DNA of 64,000 bases from Streptomyces maremycinicus (GTDB lineage Bacteria > Actinomycetota > Actinomycetes > Streptomycetales > Streptomycetaceae), in contig NZ_BBYG01000017.1 of NCBI RefSeq assembly GCF_001184025.1, positions 355,232 to 419,231 of the forward strand, in the 5' to 3' direction. The notes under the pieces are model-generated. The model was not told the origin of the DNA. It did not search any database and was given only the letters and a program-made list of their open reading frames with translations. The translations under genes and the position numbers were made by a program. Shown here one piece after another: positions 35,702-44,420 of this stretch; within the stretch, counting starts at the first letter, position 1, and the number at the start of each line of letters is the position of its first letter.

Positions 35702-36980
35702 GGGCAGGCCAAACGAACCTTTTGACCGCTGGCACAAGACGTATCCAAAACCGGACCGCGGGGAGATCCCATGCCGCTGTGGAACGACACGTCGCCCGCT
35801 GTATCCCTCATCGGATCACGGGCGAGGACTCCAATGGCAAGCCCGATACGCGGACTCCAACGGTAAACAGTACCGTCGCTCCTTTGCCGCCTGGCAGGAG
35901 TGCCGCGACCATCTGGATAATCTTCATGCAGCCATGCAGTTGGGTACATCGGGTAACCCGGGTGCAGTCAGCCTGCCTGTCGAGTTCTACGCGAAACAGT
36001 TGATCGAGAGGAGGCGCAAGAGAAACAAAAACGCCAACACGACAAATACCTACGAGAGCCATCTTCGGAATCACATCCTGCCGTTCGCCGGACGCCGGCC
36101 CGCGAGCGCGCTACGCCGCCGGGACTCCACGGCGCTAGTCGACTGGCTCCTCGTCAAACCCAGCCTCAGTTCCACGTGCACGGTCGTCCAGATCTTCAAA
36201 ACTTGGCGGATTCTTGTGCACTACATGCTGGACGAGGACGTTCCACTACCGTCCAACGTCGTGGCGCGCATCGACCTTCCGGACGTCACACAGCGCGTAG
36301 CGGTCGCGCTGTCACCCGGACAGGTCGCAGCCATCGCAGCAGCCATGCGCAAGGTGGCGCCCCGCTACGAGATCCTGATCTGGCTCGCCGCGTGCGCCGG
36401 GCTCCGTCAAGGTGAGGCCTTTGGGTTGAGGCAAAGCCAAGTCATGCAGAGCCAGGACCGGCTCTGCATCAAGGAGCAACGGCAGCGCGGCAAGGCCGTA
36501 GGGCTCAAGACCAAAGCCAGTTACGCCACGCTGCCAGTGGACCACTTCCTGATCGAGCAGCTGACCCAGCACAGTTCACAGTTCGTTGAACCGGAGCTCG
36601 TTTCGCCATACACCGAGCAGCGCCGCAGGGCGCGCGGCTACGCGGAGCCACCGGGCGAGGACCTCATCGTCACCAACCGCTTCGGCAGGCCTGTCCTGCG
36701 CAGCGATTTTCATGACAAGTGGAAAAGGGCCGTGAGGCTGGCCGGGCTTCCCGGAACGACACGTTTCCACGATCTCAAGCACTTTTACACCACCACGCTC
36801 GGCTCCTCCGGTAATCACGATCCGAAGACCGTGCAAGCGCTCTCCCGGCATGCCGAGTTCTCCGAAACCTGGGACACTTACGCCCATCCTCCACTCGCCG
36901 TGGAGCATGTCACGGTCACTGCGTTCAGCTCCGCCTTCGCACACATCGCGCAACACAGTTCGTGCCACGAGCAACCTTGA
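35700..36980 (+). CDS. int: Phage/ICE-type tyrosine integrase
   Basis: This 426-residue protein has the N-terminal arm-binding and SAM-like domains of actinobacterial integrases (RWHKTYPKP, ADSNGKQYRRSFA) and a catalytic domain with Arg in AGLRQGEAFGLR (about 234), HDLKHFYTTTL (about 357), RHAEFSETWDTYAH (His about 384, Tyr about 393). The second catalytic arginine of HxxR is lysine here. Such enzymes integrate phages and conjugative elements, often at tRNA genes, but no tRNA or att repeat is visible nearby. A helicase remnant follows, so the insertion point may lie within an older helicase gene. Confidence 0.85.
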   Translation: MGRPNEPFDRWHKTYPKPDRGEIPCRCGTTRRPLYPSSDHGRGLQWQARYADSNGKQYRRSFAAWQECRDHLDNLHAAMQLGTSGNPGAVSLPVEFYAKQLIERRRKRNKNANTTNTYESHLRNHILPFAGRRPASALRRRDSTALVDWLLVKPSLSSTCTVVQIFKTWRILVHYMLDEDVPLPSNVVARIDLPDVTQRVAVALSPGQVAAIAAAMRKVAPRYEILIWLAACAGLRQGEAFGLRQSQVMQSQDRLCIKEQRQRGKAVGLKTKASYATLPVDHFLIEQLTQHSSQFVEPELVSPYTEQRRRARGYAEPPGEDLIVTNRFGRPVLRSDFHDKWKRAVRLAGLPGTTRFHDLKHFYTTTLGSSGNHDPKTVQALSRHAEFSETWDTYAHPPLAVEHVTVTAFSSAFAHIAQHSSCHEQP

Positions 36981-37129
36981 CGGCTCCCTGCTGCTCGGCG
37001 AGCGGCCTCTGCGCCCGGGGCATGGGTCCGGAGCTGGCCGACTCCGTGGATGGCAGGTGCGCGACTGGCAGGCTGCCGGGGTCACTTCCCCGAAGATCGC
37101 GGTCTGCGCGGTTCGAGATGCACGCTGCG

Positions 37130-37320
37130 TAGATCAGCGAGCTCGCCAAGGCGAGGCTTCCGGTGGTGCGGGTCGAGGAGAGGGAGCCCGCCGACACGGT
37201 CGGCGTTTAGGTGTCGAGCCTGTACAGCGTCAAGGGGCTTGAGTTCTACTGCGTGGTCGTGGCCGGGATGTCCGTCTCCGCATTCCCGTTCCTCGATCAG
37301 GTGCATGGAGCGTCTGAACG
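37130..37320 (+). pseudogene. Remnant of a UvrD-type helicase C-terminus
   Basis: The plus strand encodes LAKARLPVVRVEEREPADTVGV, a stop at 37208, then VSSLYSVKGLEFYCVVVAGM. This matches the segment of the helicase at 30004 that contains MHRMKGLEFRCVAVAGV (motif V region). The in-frame stop and the missing flanks show it is dead. It indicates a second, lost helicase gene beside the integrase. Confidence 0.6.
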
Positions 37321-37334
37321 ACCATGCCTGACCT

Positions 37335-37349
37335 GTGAACAAAGTCAAT
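37335..37349 (+). promoter_or_regulatory. Shared 15-bp element upstream of the N6-methylase
   Basis: GTGAACAAAGTCAAT differs from the drmA element at one position. TAGCCT lies at 37358-37363, placing GTGAAC exactly 17 nt before a plausible -10 box. Transcription would then start near 37370. Confidence 0.6.
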
Positions 37350-37384
37350 GGCCGTAGTAGCCTGACGGACGTAAGAGGAGAAGG

Positions 37385-39487
37385 GTGGCTCGATCACGCA
37401 CCCACCGTCGGGGGCAAATCCTCGTTCGCCCAAGAAACGCCCTGGGAGTGCAGATGACCACGCCTCGCGCCGTACCGGTGACTCTGGCCGAAATCGCCCG
37501 CCTCGCCGGCGTCGGGCGGGCTGCCGTCAGCAACTGGCGGCGGCGGCATCCGACCTTCCCCCAGCGCATCGCGGGCACCGACGTCAACCCCCAATTTTCC
37601 ATGACCGACATCGAGAACTGGCTGCGCGAGAACAAGAAACTCAAGAAGTCCGTCGAGCGGGAATGGCTCTGGCCCCGCTTCGAGGTGCTCGGCGGACGCG
37701 ACGAGACCGGGGATACCATCGCACGGACGGGACGGCTCCTCGCCAGCCAGGAGGACGAGGATTGTGGCCAACTCCCCCCTGAGGCTGCGGAATTGATCGA
37801 CCGGACCGTGGCGCTGGGGCGGCGCGAGGGGGAAGCCGAAACATTCGCGTTCCTGCTGCGCCGGTGGCTCGATGTCCACGTACGCCAGATCGCCACGACG
37901 CCGGAACCCCTGGCAGCACTCATGGCGAGCCTCGCTCTCAGCGCGGCCACCAGCGCTGGGAGCGGCTCGAACAGCGTCACAGTGATGGATCCGGCCTGTG
38001 GCACCGGGCACCTGCTCGTAGCCGGGGCCGAAGCGGTGAAGGCAGCCGGAGGCGGGGAGCCCACCCTGCTCGGCGGTGACCGCGACCCTGTCCTCGCCGC
38101 ACTTGCGGACGCCCGCCTGAGACTCGCTGAGAGGGAGGGCGGGCGGGCCGTCATCGATGTGCGAGCTGGCGACTCGCTGCGCGACGACCCCTTCGCCGAT
38201 GACCCCGCCGACATCGTCCTGTGCAATCCGCCCTTCAGCGAACGGGACTGGGGATATGAGGAGCTCGCCACCGACTCCCGCTGGAGCTACGGGCTGCCCC
38301 CGCGCACCGAGCCCGAACTCGCGTGGGTCCAGCACTGCTTGGCCCGGCTGCATCCCGGCGGCGCCGCTGTGCTGTTGCTGCCGCCCGCCGTCGCGGCCAG
38401 GAAGGCCGGACGACGAATCCGCGGTTCGCTGCTGCGCACCGGCCACCTCCGGGCCGTCGTCGCACTGCCGCCGGGATGCGCGGCACCACACAGCGTCTCC
38501 CTGCACCTGTGGCTGCTGCAAACGCCCGTGCCCGGGAAGGAGAAGCAGGCGGGCGGGCGACTCCTGGTCGCCGACGCCGCGTCACGCTTCCCCCGGGATT
38601 CCACGCGGGAGAGCGCCCCCGCCCCCGACTGGGCATCGATCGGCGCCTTCGTCCGCGAGGCCGTCGAGCAGGCCGACTCCCCGCAGCTCCCCGCCTACGT
38701 CGCGCAGGTGCCCGTCATCGAACTCCTCGACGACGAGGTCGACCTCACCCCGGGACGCCACATCAGCCCGTCCCCAGCGGACACCGCGCCCCGACTGGCC
38801 GCGTCCTGGGGGGAGTTCACCGCACTCACCGCAAGCGTGGACAAGTCGGCGCAGCTGCTCGCCGCGCTCGACCTCGTCGCAGCCACGGCGGACACACCGA
38901 CAGCGACCACCGTCGCCGAACTCGCCCGGGCCGGTGCACTCACCCTGCGCGGCGGCCAACAGCCACCGGAGAAGTCGATCAGCACCAGCCCCTCGTCCGA
39001 CGGCGACATCCCCTTCCTCACCGTTCCCGACCTATTGGGGACGGGGGAACCCGGGGGCTGGCTCGCCTCCGACGGCGATTCGGCCCGCGAGGCCGTGATC
39101 GTCCAACCCGGGGACATCGTGGTCGTGGGCGTGGCGCGGAAATTCTCCGCCTGGGTCCACGAGGGGCCGCCGACCGCCCTCGGTCCGCAGCTGCATGCCG
39201 TGCGGGTGCAGCCCGAGCAGCTCGACGCCTGGTTCCTCGCCGGTTCGCTCCGCGCCCCGGCCAACGCCCGGCAGGCCGGCACCCACACGACGAGTTCCTC
39301 CCGCATCGACGTCCGCCGCCTCCAAGTCCGCCAGGTCCCGCTCAGCGAACAGCGCCGCTACGGCGAGGTTTTCCGTGAACTGGACTCCTTCGAGCGGGTG
39401 TTGCGCCGCGCCACCGACCTCGGCGCGGACCTCGTCCGCGACCTCGGCGACGAAGTCGCGGCCGGACGCCTGGCGGGCGGGGCGTAG
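37385..39487 (+). CDS. N6-adenine DNA methylase with N-terminal HTH
   Basis: The 700-residue frame starts at GTG 37385 (AGAGGAG 4 nt upstream); ATG 37454 (GGGAG 5 nt upstream) is equally possible and gives the more family-like start MTTPRAVPVTL. An excisionase/MerR-like HTH (EIARLAGVGRAAVSNWRRR) precedes a type I HsdM-like methylase with DPACGTGHLLV near 200 and LCNPPFSERDWGY near 280. A C-terminal specificity-like region (PFLTVPDLLG...WLASDGD; PGDIVVVGVARKFSAW) follows. It combines methylation and recognition in one chain. It is convergent with the kinase and probably protects host DNA from the neighbouring pPIWI-RE nucleases. The HTH may also let it regulate. Confidence 0.85.
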   Translation: MARSRTHRRGQILVRPRNALGVQMTTPRAVPVTLAEIARLAGVGRAAVSNWRRRHPTFPQRIAGTDVNPQFSMTDIENWLRENKKLKKSVEREWLWPRFEVLGGRDETGDTIARTGRLLASQEDEDCGQLPPEAAELIDRTVALGRREGEAETFAFLLRRWLDVHVRQIATTPEPLAALMASLALSAATSAGSGSNSVTVMDPACGTGHLLVAGAEAVKAAGGGEPTLLGGDRDPVLAALADARLRLAEREGGRAVIDVRAGDSLRDDPFADDPADIVLCNPPFSERDWGYEELATDSRWSYGLPPRTEPELAWVQHCLARLHPGGAAVLLLPPAVAARKAGRRIRGSLLRTGHLRAVVALPPGCAAPHSVSLHLWLLQTPVPGKEKQAGGRLLVADAASRFPRDSTRESAPAPDWASIGAFVREAVEQADSPQLPAYVAQVPVIELLDDEVDLTPGRHISPSPADTAPRLAASWGEFTALTASVDKSAQLLAALDLVAATADTPTATTVAELARAGALTLRGGQQPPEKSISTSPSSDGDIPFLTVPDLLGTGEPGGWLASDGDSAREAVIVQPGDIVVVGVARKFSAWVHEGPPTALGPQLHAVRVQPEQLDAWFLAGSLRAPANARQAGTHTTSSSRIDVRRLQVRQVPLSEQRRYGEVFRELDSFERVLRRATDLGADLVRDLGDEVAAGRLAGGA

Positions 39488-39680
39488 GACGGCGAGCGTG
39501 ACACGGTGGCCGGGTCCGTCTGGCTCACGCAACGCTCTGCCGCCAACTGTGAGCGTCATGCGGCCCGGCCTGCGCGGACCGTGCTTACGTACTCGTGTCC
39601 GTGGGACCGGCGGGTAGTCTCCGGTCGTCCGCAGGATGCGGCCGTGCGTCGACGACATCGCCCAGCTGCTCAGCGAGCGG

Positions 39681-41162
39681 TCACGCCCCCACATCCCCCG
39701 GGTCCGCCAGGCGGGCCGAGAGCTGGGTGTCGACCGCGACGCGTACGGCCTCGACGCGGGCCGCGAGATCCAGTGTCAACCCGGCGGCGGTGCGGCCCGC
39801 CGCCTCGACCGCCCTGATGGCGGACTCCAGCTCACCGAAGGCGAGGCGGCACTCGGCGAGGCGCAGCCGGATGACCGCCCGTTCGGCCCGCTCGGCCGGG
39901 CCGTCCCCGTGGATGAGGTCGTCACCGATGGCTCGATAAAGACGGGTCGCGGAGCCGAAATCGCCGACCAAGCGGAGTCCGTCCGCCGCTGCCTGCCACA
40001 CACGGCGTACCAGGGGACGACGCTCTCCCCACTCGCTGCGGACCCGTTCCGTCAGGCCAACCAGCACGGCGGCCGCGTCGCCCGGCTCGCCGGAGGCGAT
40101 CTCCGACTCGGCCTGCGTGCACAGCTGGTCGACTGCACCCTGATCCAACCACTCCTCCTCGGTCGACGCGGATTCGGCGGGCGAGGGAGCGGGGGCGGGG
40201 CGGCGCGGGGCCCGCTCCTGCGGCCGACGCAACGGGGCGGTGGGGTCGGGGTGCGTACGCGGACTGGGCCCTGGGGCACCAGGCCGAGGCGCGAACGGGG
40301 CCAGCATCGCCAGCACCTCGCCGACGGCGGGACGCTGCTCGGGCTTCTTGGCAAGCATCCGTACCACCAGATCTTCGATCGGCTCCGGGATGCCCGCGGC
40401 GTACACGCTCGGCGGCAGCGGCTCCTCGTGGAGGTGCTTGTCGGTCAGGCCGGAGTCCGCACCGAGCGGGAACGGGGGCCGTCCGGTGAGGAGTTCGTAG
40501 AAGATGCAGCCGAAGCAGTAGACGTCCGTACGAGCGGTCGGCTCCAGCTCCAGGAGCTGTTCCGGCGCCAGATAGCCACGGGTGCCCAGCGTCGAACCGT
40601 GCGCCGTGTACCGCGTGGCATCGGCGCGCAGTGGCTTGGCGATCCCGAAGTCGATGAGGACCACCGCGCCCTCGTCGTCAATCATGATGTTCGCGGGCTT
40701 GAGGTCCCGGTGAACAACGGGGAGCGTATGCGCACAGGCCAGTGCCCCGGCCATCTGCGCGGCGACGGCGACCGCCGTGGCAAGGGGCAGGGGATTGTGC
40801 TCGTCGAGGAAGGTCCGCAGGCTCACCCCGTTCACCAGTCGCATGGCGATATACGGCACGCCCTGGTGCGATCCGCTGCCGTACAGCTCCGTGATACCCG
40901 GGTGGTCGAGCGTACCCAGGAGGCTGGCCTCACGCCGGAACCGGGCGTTCCTGACTGCGAGTTCGGCCTCCCGCTCGTACGGTTCGAGGCAATAGAGGGC
41001 CTCGGAGTCGTGGCGCAGGAACTTCACCGCCACCTCCCGGCCCCCGGACACCTCGCGGGCCCGCCAGACCTGGGCCATCCCGCCCTTGCCGAGCGAGTCT
41101 CTCAACTCGTAACGCCCGTCGATGAGATCGCCCGCACTGGGCCTGTACGTATCCGCGTCCAC
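39681..41162 (-). CDS. Ser/Thr protein kinase with C-terminal helical domain
   Basis: GTG 41162 is preferred (AAAGGGG 8 nt upstream; product starts with DADTYRPSAGDLIDGRY), although the frame is open to 41264. The 493-residue product has LGKGGMAQVW, VAVKFL, HRDLKPAN near 149, DFG near 170 and APEQ. After a Pro/Arg linker, the last ~150 residues are TPR-like helices (ALVGLTERVRSEWGERR; LADFGSATRLYRAIGD-type repeats), like the kinase at 27317. It is divergent from the pPIWI-RE operon and shares its promoter region, so it is likely part of that system. No membrane segment. Confidence 0.82.
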   Translation of the reverse strand: MDADTYRPSAGDLIDGRYELRDSLGKGGMAQVWRAREVSGGREVAVKFLRHDSEALYCLEPYEREAELAVRNARFRREASLLGTLDHPGITELYGSGSHQGVPYIAMRLVNGVSLRTFLDEHNPLPLATAVAVAAQMAGALACAHTLPVVHRDLKPANIMIDDEGAVVLIDFGIAKPLRADATRYTAHGSTLGTRGYLAPEQLLELEPTARTDVYCFGCIFYELLTGRPPFPLGADSGLTDKHLHEEPLPPSVYAAGIPEPIEDLVVRMLAKKPEQRPAVGEVLAMLAPFAPRPGAPGPSPRTHPDPTAPLRRPQERAPRRPAPAPSPAESASTEEEWLDQGAVDQLCTQAESEIASGEPGDAAAVLVGLTERVRSEWGERRPLVRRVWQAAADGLRLVGDFGSATRLYRAIGDDLIHGDGPAERAERAVIRLRLAECRLAFGELESAIRAVEAAGRTAAGLTLDLAARVEAVRVAVDTQLSARLADPGDVGA

Positions 41163-41236
41163 CGCCGTGCCCCTTTGCGCTCCTGCTTTATCAGGCACAC
41201 CAGAGTAGCGTGAAGGGAGCATCACGCGAGTAGTCC

Positions 41237-41251
41237 ATGGACTGAGTTCAC
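41237..41251 (-). promoter_or_regulatory. Shared 15-bp element between kinase and pPIWI-RE operon
   Basis: On the minus strand it reads GTGAACTCAGTCCAT, two mismatches from the drmA site, 75 nt upstream of the kinase GTG and 94 nt before the nuclease ATG. It could control both divergent units. Confidence 0.5.
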
Positions 41252-41344
41252 AAACGTATGTCATGCTCGACTGGCATCGGGCCTCAATAGAGTCCCATCA
41301 GTCCTGGGCACCTCCTGCCCATGCCGCCATCCACGGGGGTCAGC

Positions 41345-43186
41345 ATGCAGAATCCATCGGGTGTCGTCGGCCACGACTGGCTGATCAAGGCGAGCCCCCG
41401 GATGGCCCGGCCCGACGACGCGGCCTGTCCTACCCACCGGCGCACGGCGATGCGCCCCCTCCTCGTCGCCGAACCGCCCGTACCGTTCCGGCCCGACCCG
41501 CGCGAGGAGTTCCCGTTCGCCCCTCTCTTCACGGCCCTCGACCTTGTGGAGCACAGTGGCTGGCCCATCGAGCGGGTGCGTGAGGAACTCCGCAACACCC
41601 GCGGCCCCTTTCGAGGGTGGGGCGCCCCGGTCCACCCCGCTCACCTGGCCTGGACCGCCCACGCCCTGGAGCGCTACATAGCCGCCCGCCACCAGGAGCA
41701 GGCTGCTGCCGTCGAGGCCGGACTGCCCCCGACCGAGCCGGTGTTGAAGCCATGGACGTGGCGCACCCTCCGCACGGACACCCCCGATCCGCGTGGTGTC
41801 CGGCAGTACGAGCACACCCTCTGGGGGCGAATGTACGCCTCTCAGGACGGAATGGTGCGCGACCTGTGGCTCCCCTCCCTGGGCCGCGCCAAGACCGGCC
41901 GCCCCGATGCCGAACTCGCGGCCGTGGCCAAGGTGATGGTGTACGGCGCGCCCACGCCGCGGCGTAAGGCGCGCAGCGAACCTCCGCCCACTGCGACCGA
42001 TGTCGTCCGGCCGCCCGGACTGCTCCGCGTCTTCGATGTCGGATGCGCCGACGGCTCCGTACAGGGGCTGCTCTCCACAGACCCGGCCGAGGCGAGCCGG
42101 CGATTCACGGAAGACGCCGTGCCTGCCTTCCTCTCCGCCGCGACCGGAACCGGTGTGCGGCCCGGGGAGAGCTGCGTCGACTGCAAGGCCCTCGCCAGCT
42201 GTACGGATCTCAAACGCACCCCGCGGCTGTGGAACGGGCGGCCCCCGGTCCCCGTTCGCAAACGCCGCTCCATATCTGTCTGGGATCTGCGCCTGCACGC
42301 CGAGTGTCCTGCCCAGTACCACCTGGTACGGCGGCTGCACCTCAACGATCTGTCCAGAGAGAACCAGGGCGCACAGCGCGGCCGGGCCGTCGATGCTTGG
42401 CTCGACGCGCAGCACGCCGAACGCCCAACGCGGGGCTGCCGGGACCGTCAGCCCCCGGGGCCGGTCGACATTCGCGCCCGTACCGTACTCGACGACGCGT
42501 CCGCACGCGAAGCCGCCGCCATGCTCGCCGAGCACCGGCTGCTGTGTCCGCTCAACGGGCTCGGCGCCGACGAGGAGGTGCTTGTACAGCATCGGGTAAC
42601 GACGTACGTGCCCGAGCTCGACGTCGTCGTCCTCGCCGTACCCGACCTGGTGTACACCCATCGCGGACGATGGATCTGGCGCGAGACCAAGACGTCGGCC
42701 CGCCCGCTGTGGGAACGCGAGTCACTGCTCCGTACCTACCCTCAACTCGCCCTCGGGGTACTGCTGTTCCATGCAGGTGCGCTCGGCGCCGAGCCGCGCC
42801 GGTCCTGGGTCGAACTGGAGCACCTACGCGAAGGTCATGGGGAGAGCCGGCTCGAACCCATCGACCCCGGCCGCGCTGAGAACGTCGACGAAGCCCGGGC
42901 CGTCATCGCCGAACTCGCCCAGCCACTCCTGGACGACACCACGTACGAACCGAGGACCGGGCGCCACTGCCACGGCTGCCAAGCCCGGACCTGGTGCCGG
43001 CCCGGCACCGCCTACGTCACCGACCATCCACGCCCGGGAAGCCCCGCCGTGGACACCCCCTACGAGGAGACACCCCGGCACGTACCTGACGAGCAGCTCG
43101 CGCCCGACCGCCTGTCCGCCCCAGGGGCAGCGTCCTCCCCGGATGCGAGGCCCACACCGAGAGGAGAGGCCTCCGCTCATGACTGA
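41345..43186 (+). CDS. PD-(D/E)XK nuclease with cysteine clusters (Cas4/RecB-like)
   Basis: ATG 41345 follows GGGGGTC by 5 nt; the frame is open from 41321. The 613-residue product has a RecB-type core: CPAQYHLVRRLHL near 318, VLAVPDLVY then IWRETKTSAR near 446 (D...ExK) and YPQLALG. Cysteine clusters flank it (CVDCKALASC near 275; CHGCQARTWC near 540), consistent with an iron-sulfur cluster as in Cas4 and AddB. A Pro-rich tail ends the protein. It is the first gene of an operon whose next three genes overlap or follow closely. It is not one of the three core pPIWI-RE proteins, so it is an accessory nuclease, perhaps processing ends or guides. Confidence 0.75.
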   Translation: MQNPSGVVGHDWLIKASPRMARPDDAACPTHRRTAMRPLLVAEPPVPFRPDPREEFPFAPLFTALDLVEHSGWPIERVREELRNTRGPFRGWGAPVHPAHLAWTAHALERYIAARHQEQAAAVEAGLPPTEPVLKPWTWRTLRTDTPDPRGVRQYEHTLWGRMYASQDGMVRDLWLPSLGRAKTGRPDAELAAVAKVMVYGAPTPRRKARSEPPPTATDVVRPPGLLRVFDVGCADGSVQGLLSTDPAEASRRFTEDAVPAFLSAATGTGVRPGESCVDCKALASCTDLKRTPRLWNGRPPVPVRKRRSISVWDLRLHAECPAQYHLVRRLHLNDLSRENQGAQRGRAVDAWLDAQHAERPTRGCRDRQPPGPVDIRARTVLDDASAREAAAMLAEHRLLCPLNGLGADEEVLVQHRVTTYVPELDVVVLAVPDLVYTHRGRWIWRETKTSARPLWERESLLRTYPQLALGVLLFHAGALGAEPRRSWVELEHLREGHGESRLEPIDPGRAENVDEARAVIAELAQPLLDDTTYEPRTGRHCHGCQARTWCRPGTAYVTDHPRPGSPAVDTPYEETPRHVPDEQLAPDRLSAPGAASSPDARPTPRGEASAHD

Positions 43187-44420
43187 CCAGCAACTCGTAC
43201 CGGACTGGCTGTCCAACCCCGATGTCGTCCTCCTCCGGGACGTCGCCACCGCCGTCCTACACCTGGCGGCCGTCGACCGCCTCGACTCCTTCACCCTGCC
43301 CTACCCGCCCGCCGCGCAGCGCGCCTTGGACGCCCTCGTGCTCCAGTGCCTGCGCAACAGGGCCAAGCCTCCAGCAGGGGTGCCCGAGATGATGCGCTGG
43401 GCCCGAGCCCGTCCCCTGGGCAGCTGGCCCCTCGACAGGCTGCCCGCCGATCTGTTCGACGCCGCCGACCGACTCATCGACGCGGATTCGGGAGAGCCCG
43501 CGCAGCTCTGCCACGAACTCGCCGTGCAGGGACACGGCGACAGCACCGGACGACAGTACGACCGTCTGGTAATCCACGAGGCCCTCCGTGCCTGCCGCGC
43601 CATGTCATCGCCCGAGTCGTACACGGCCTTCCGCCGCCTTCTGGTCACCCAGCCTGTGCTCACGGAGGCGGACTGGACCGAGGTCAGTACGGACCTCTTC
43701 CTCGACCCGGTCCGCTTCCTCATCGAGGAGATCTACGCCCCCGTCCCCCTCGGGTTCCGCCGGAACGGGGCTTACCTGTGCTGCCACCGCTGCCTGACCC
43801 TGCTCCACCCGGTGTCCAACAACGAGTGGTGGTGCGAGCGTGACCAGTGTCGGCACCGGGGCCCCGCACCGCACGGGAGGGAACTCGTCGCGGCGGAAGT
43901 GGGTGAGCTGCGCCAACTGCGCAAACCCCTGCGGCAGTTCGTCACCGGTCCCGGACGCTCCGAGGTATCGCTGGAGAGCGAACTGCGTGCCCTCGGGCTC
44001 ACCGTCGAGATGTGGCCCGGCTTCGACGCGTACGACCTGCGCGTCACCTTCCCCGACGGCCACGTGTGGGCCGTCGACGTCAAGGACTGGGCACACCCCG
44101 CCTTCCTCGGACGCGCCGCCGCCACGGTCCGCGCCGAGCCGCCGTACGACGAGGCCTGCTGGGTGGTGCCGAGCTTCCGGGTGCGCGCCCGCCGCGACTA
44201 CCTCGACGTCTACACCCGGGAGCGTGGTGCGGGGGCGGACGGCCTGCGGCTTCTGACTGACAAGCAACTGATACGGGCCGCACGGCTGCGGCTGTCCGGC
44301 GAACGCGGACCGGACGCGTCCATCGCGCCCACCCGCACAGTGCGCACCCAGTCGCCCCCGGCCGGAAACCACACGGCGCCGGCCGATGGCGCCCGGAAGA
44401 ACGGAGCGGATCATGCGTGA
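43179..44420 (+). CDS. pPIWI-RE-associated restriction endonuclease-fold protein
   Basis: ATG 43179 overlaps the previous gene by 8 bp. The 413-residue protein has an N-terminal helical domain (about 1-190), a zinc ribbon (CCHRC near 201, CERDQC near 222) and a C-terminal restriction-fold nuclease: SLESELRALG, then AYDLRVTFPDGHVWAVDVKDW near 283-300, giving the D...DxK active site. This arrangement fits the REase subunit of the three-gene pPIWI-RE module described by Burroughs and Aravind (pPIWI-RE, DinG-type helicase, REase). It would cut DNA marked by the pPIWI-RE/helicase pair. The downstream helicase start overlaps its stop. Confidence 0.78.
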   Translation: MTDQQLVPDWLSNPDVVLLRDVATAVLHLAAVDRLDSFTLPYPPAAQRALDALVLQCLRNRAKPPAGVPEMMRWARARPLGSWPLDRLPADLFDAADRLIDADSGEPAQLCHELAVQGHGDSTGRQYDRLVIHEALRACRAMSSPESYTAFRRLLVTQPVLTEADWTEVSTDLFLDPVRFLIEEIYAPVPLGFRRNGAYLCCHRCLTLLHPVSNNEWWCERDQCRHRGPAPHGRELVAAEVGELRQLRKPLRQFVTGPGRSEVSLESELRALGLTVEMWPGFDAYDLRVTFPDGHVWAVDVKDWAHPAFLGRAAATVRAEPPYDEACWVVPSFRVRARRDYLDVYTRERGAGADGLRLLTDKQLIRAARLRLSGERGPDASIAPTRTVRTQSPPAGNHTAPADGARKNGADHA

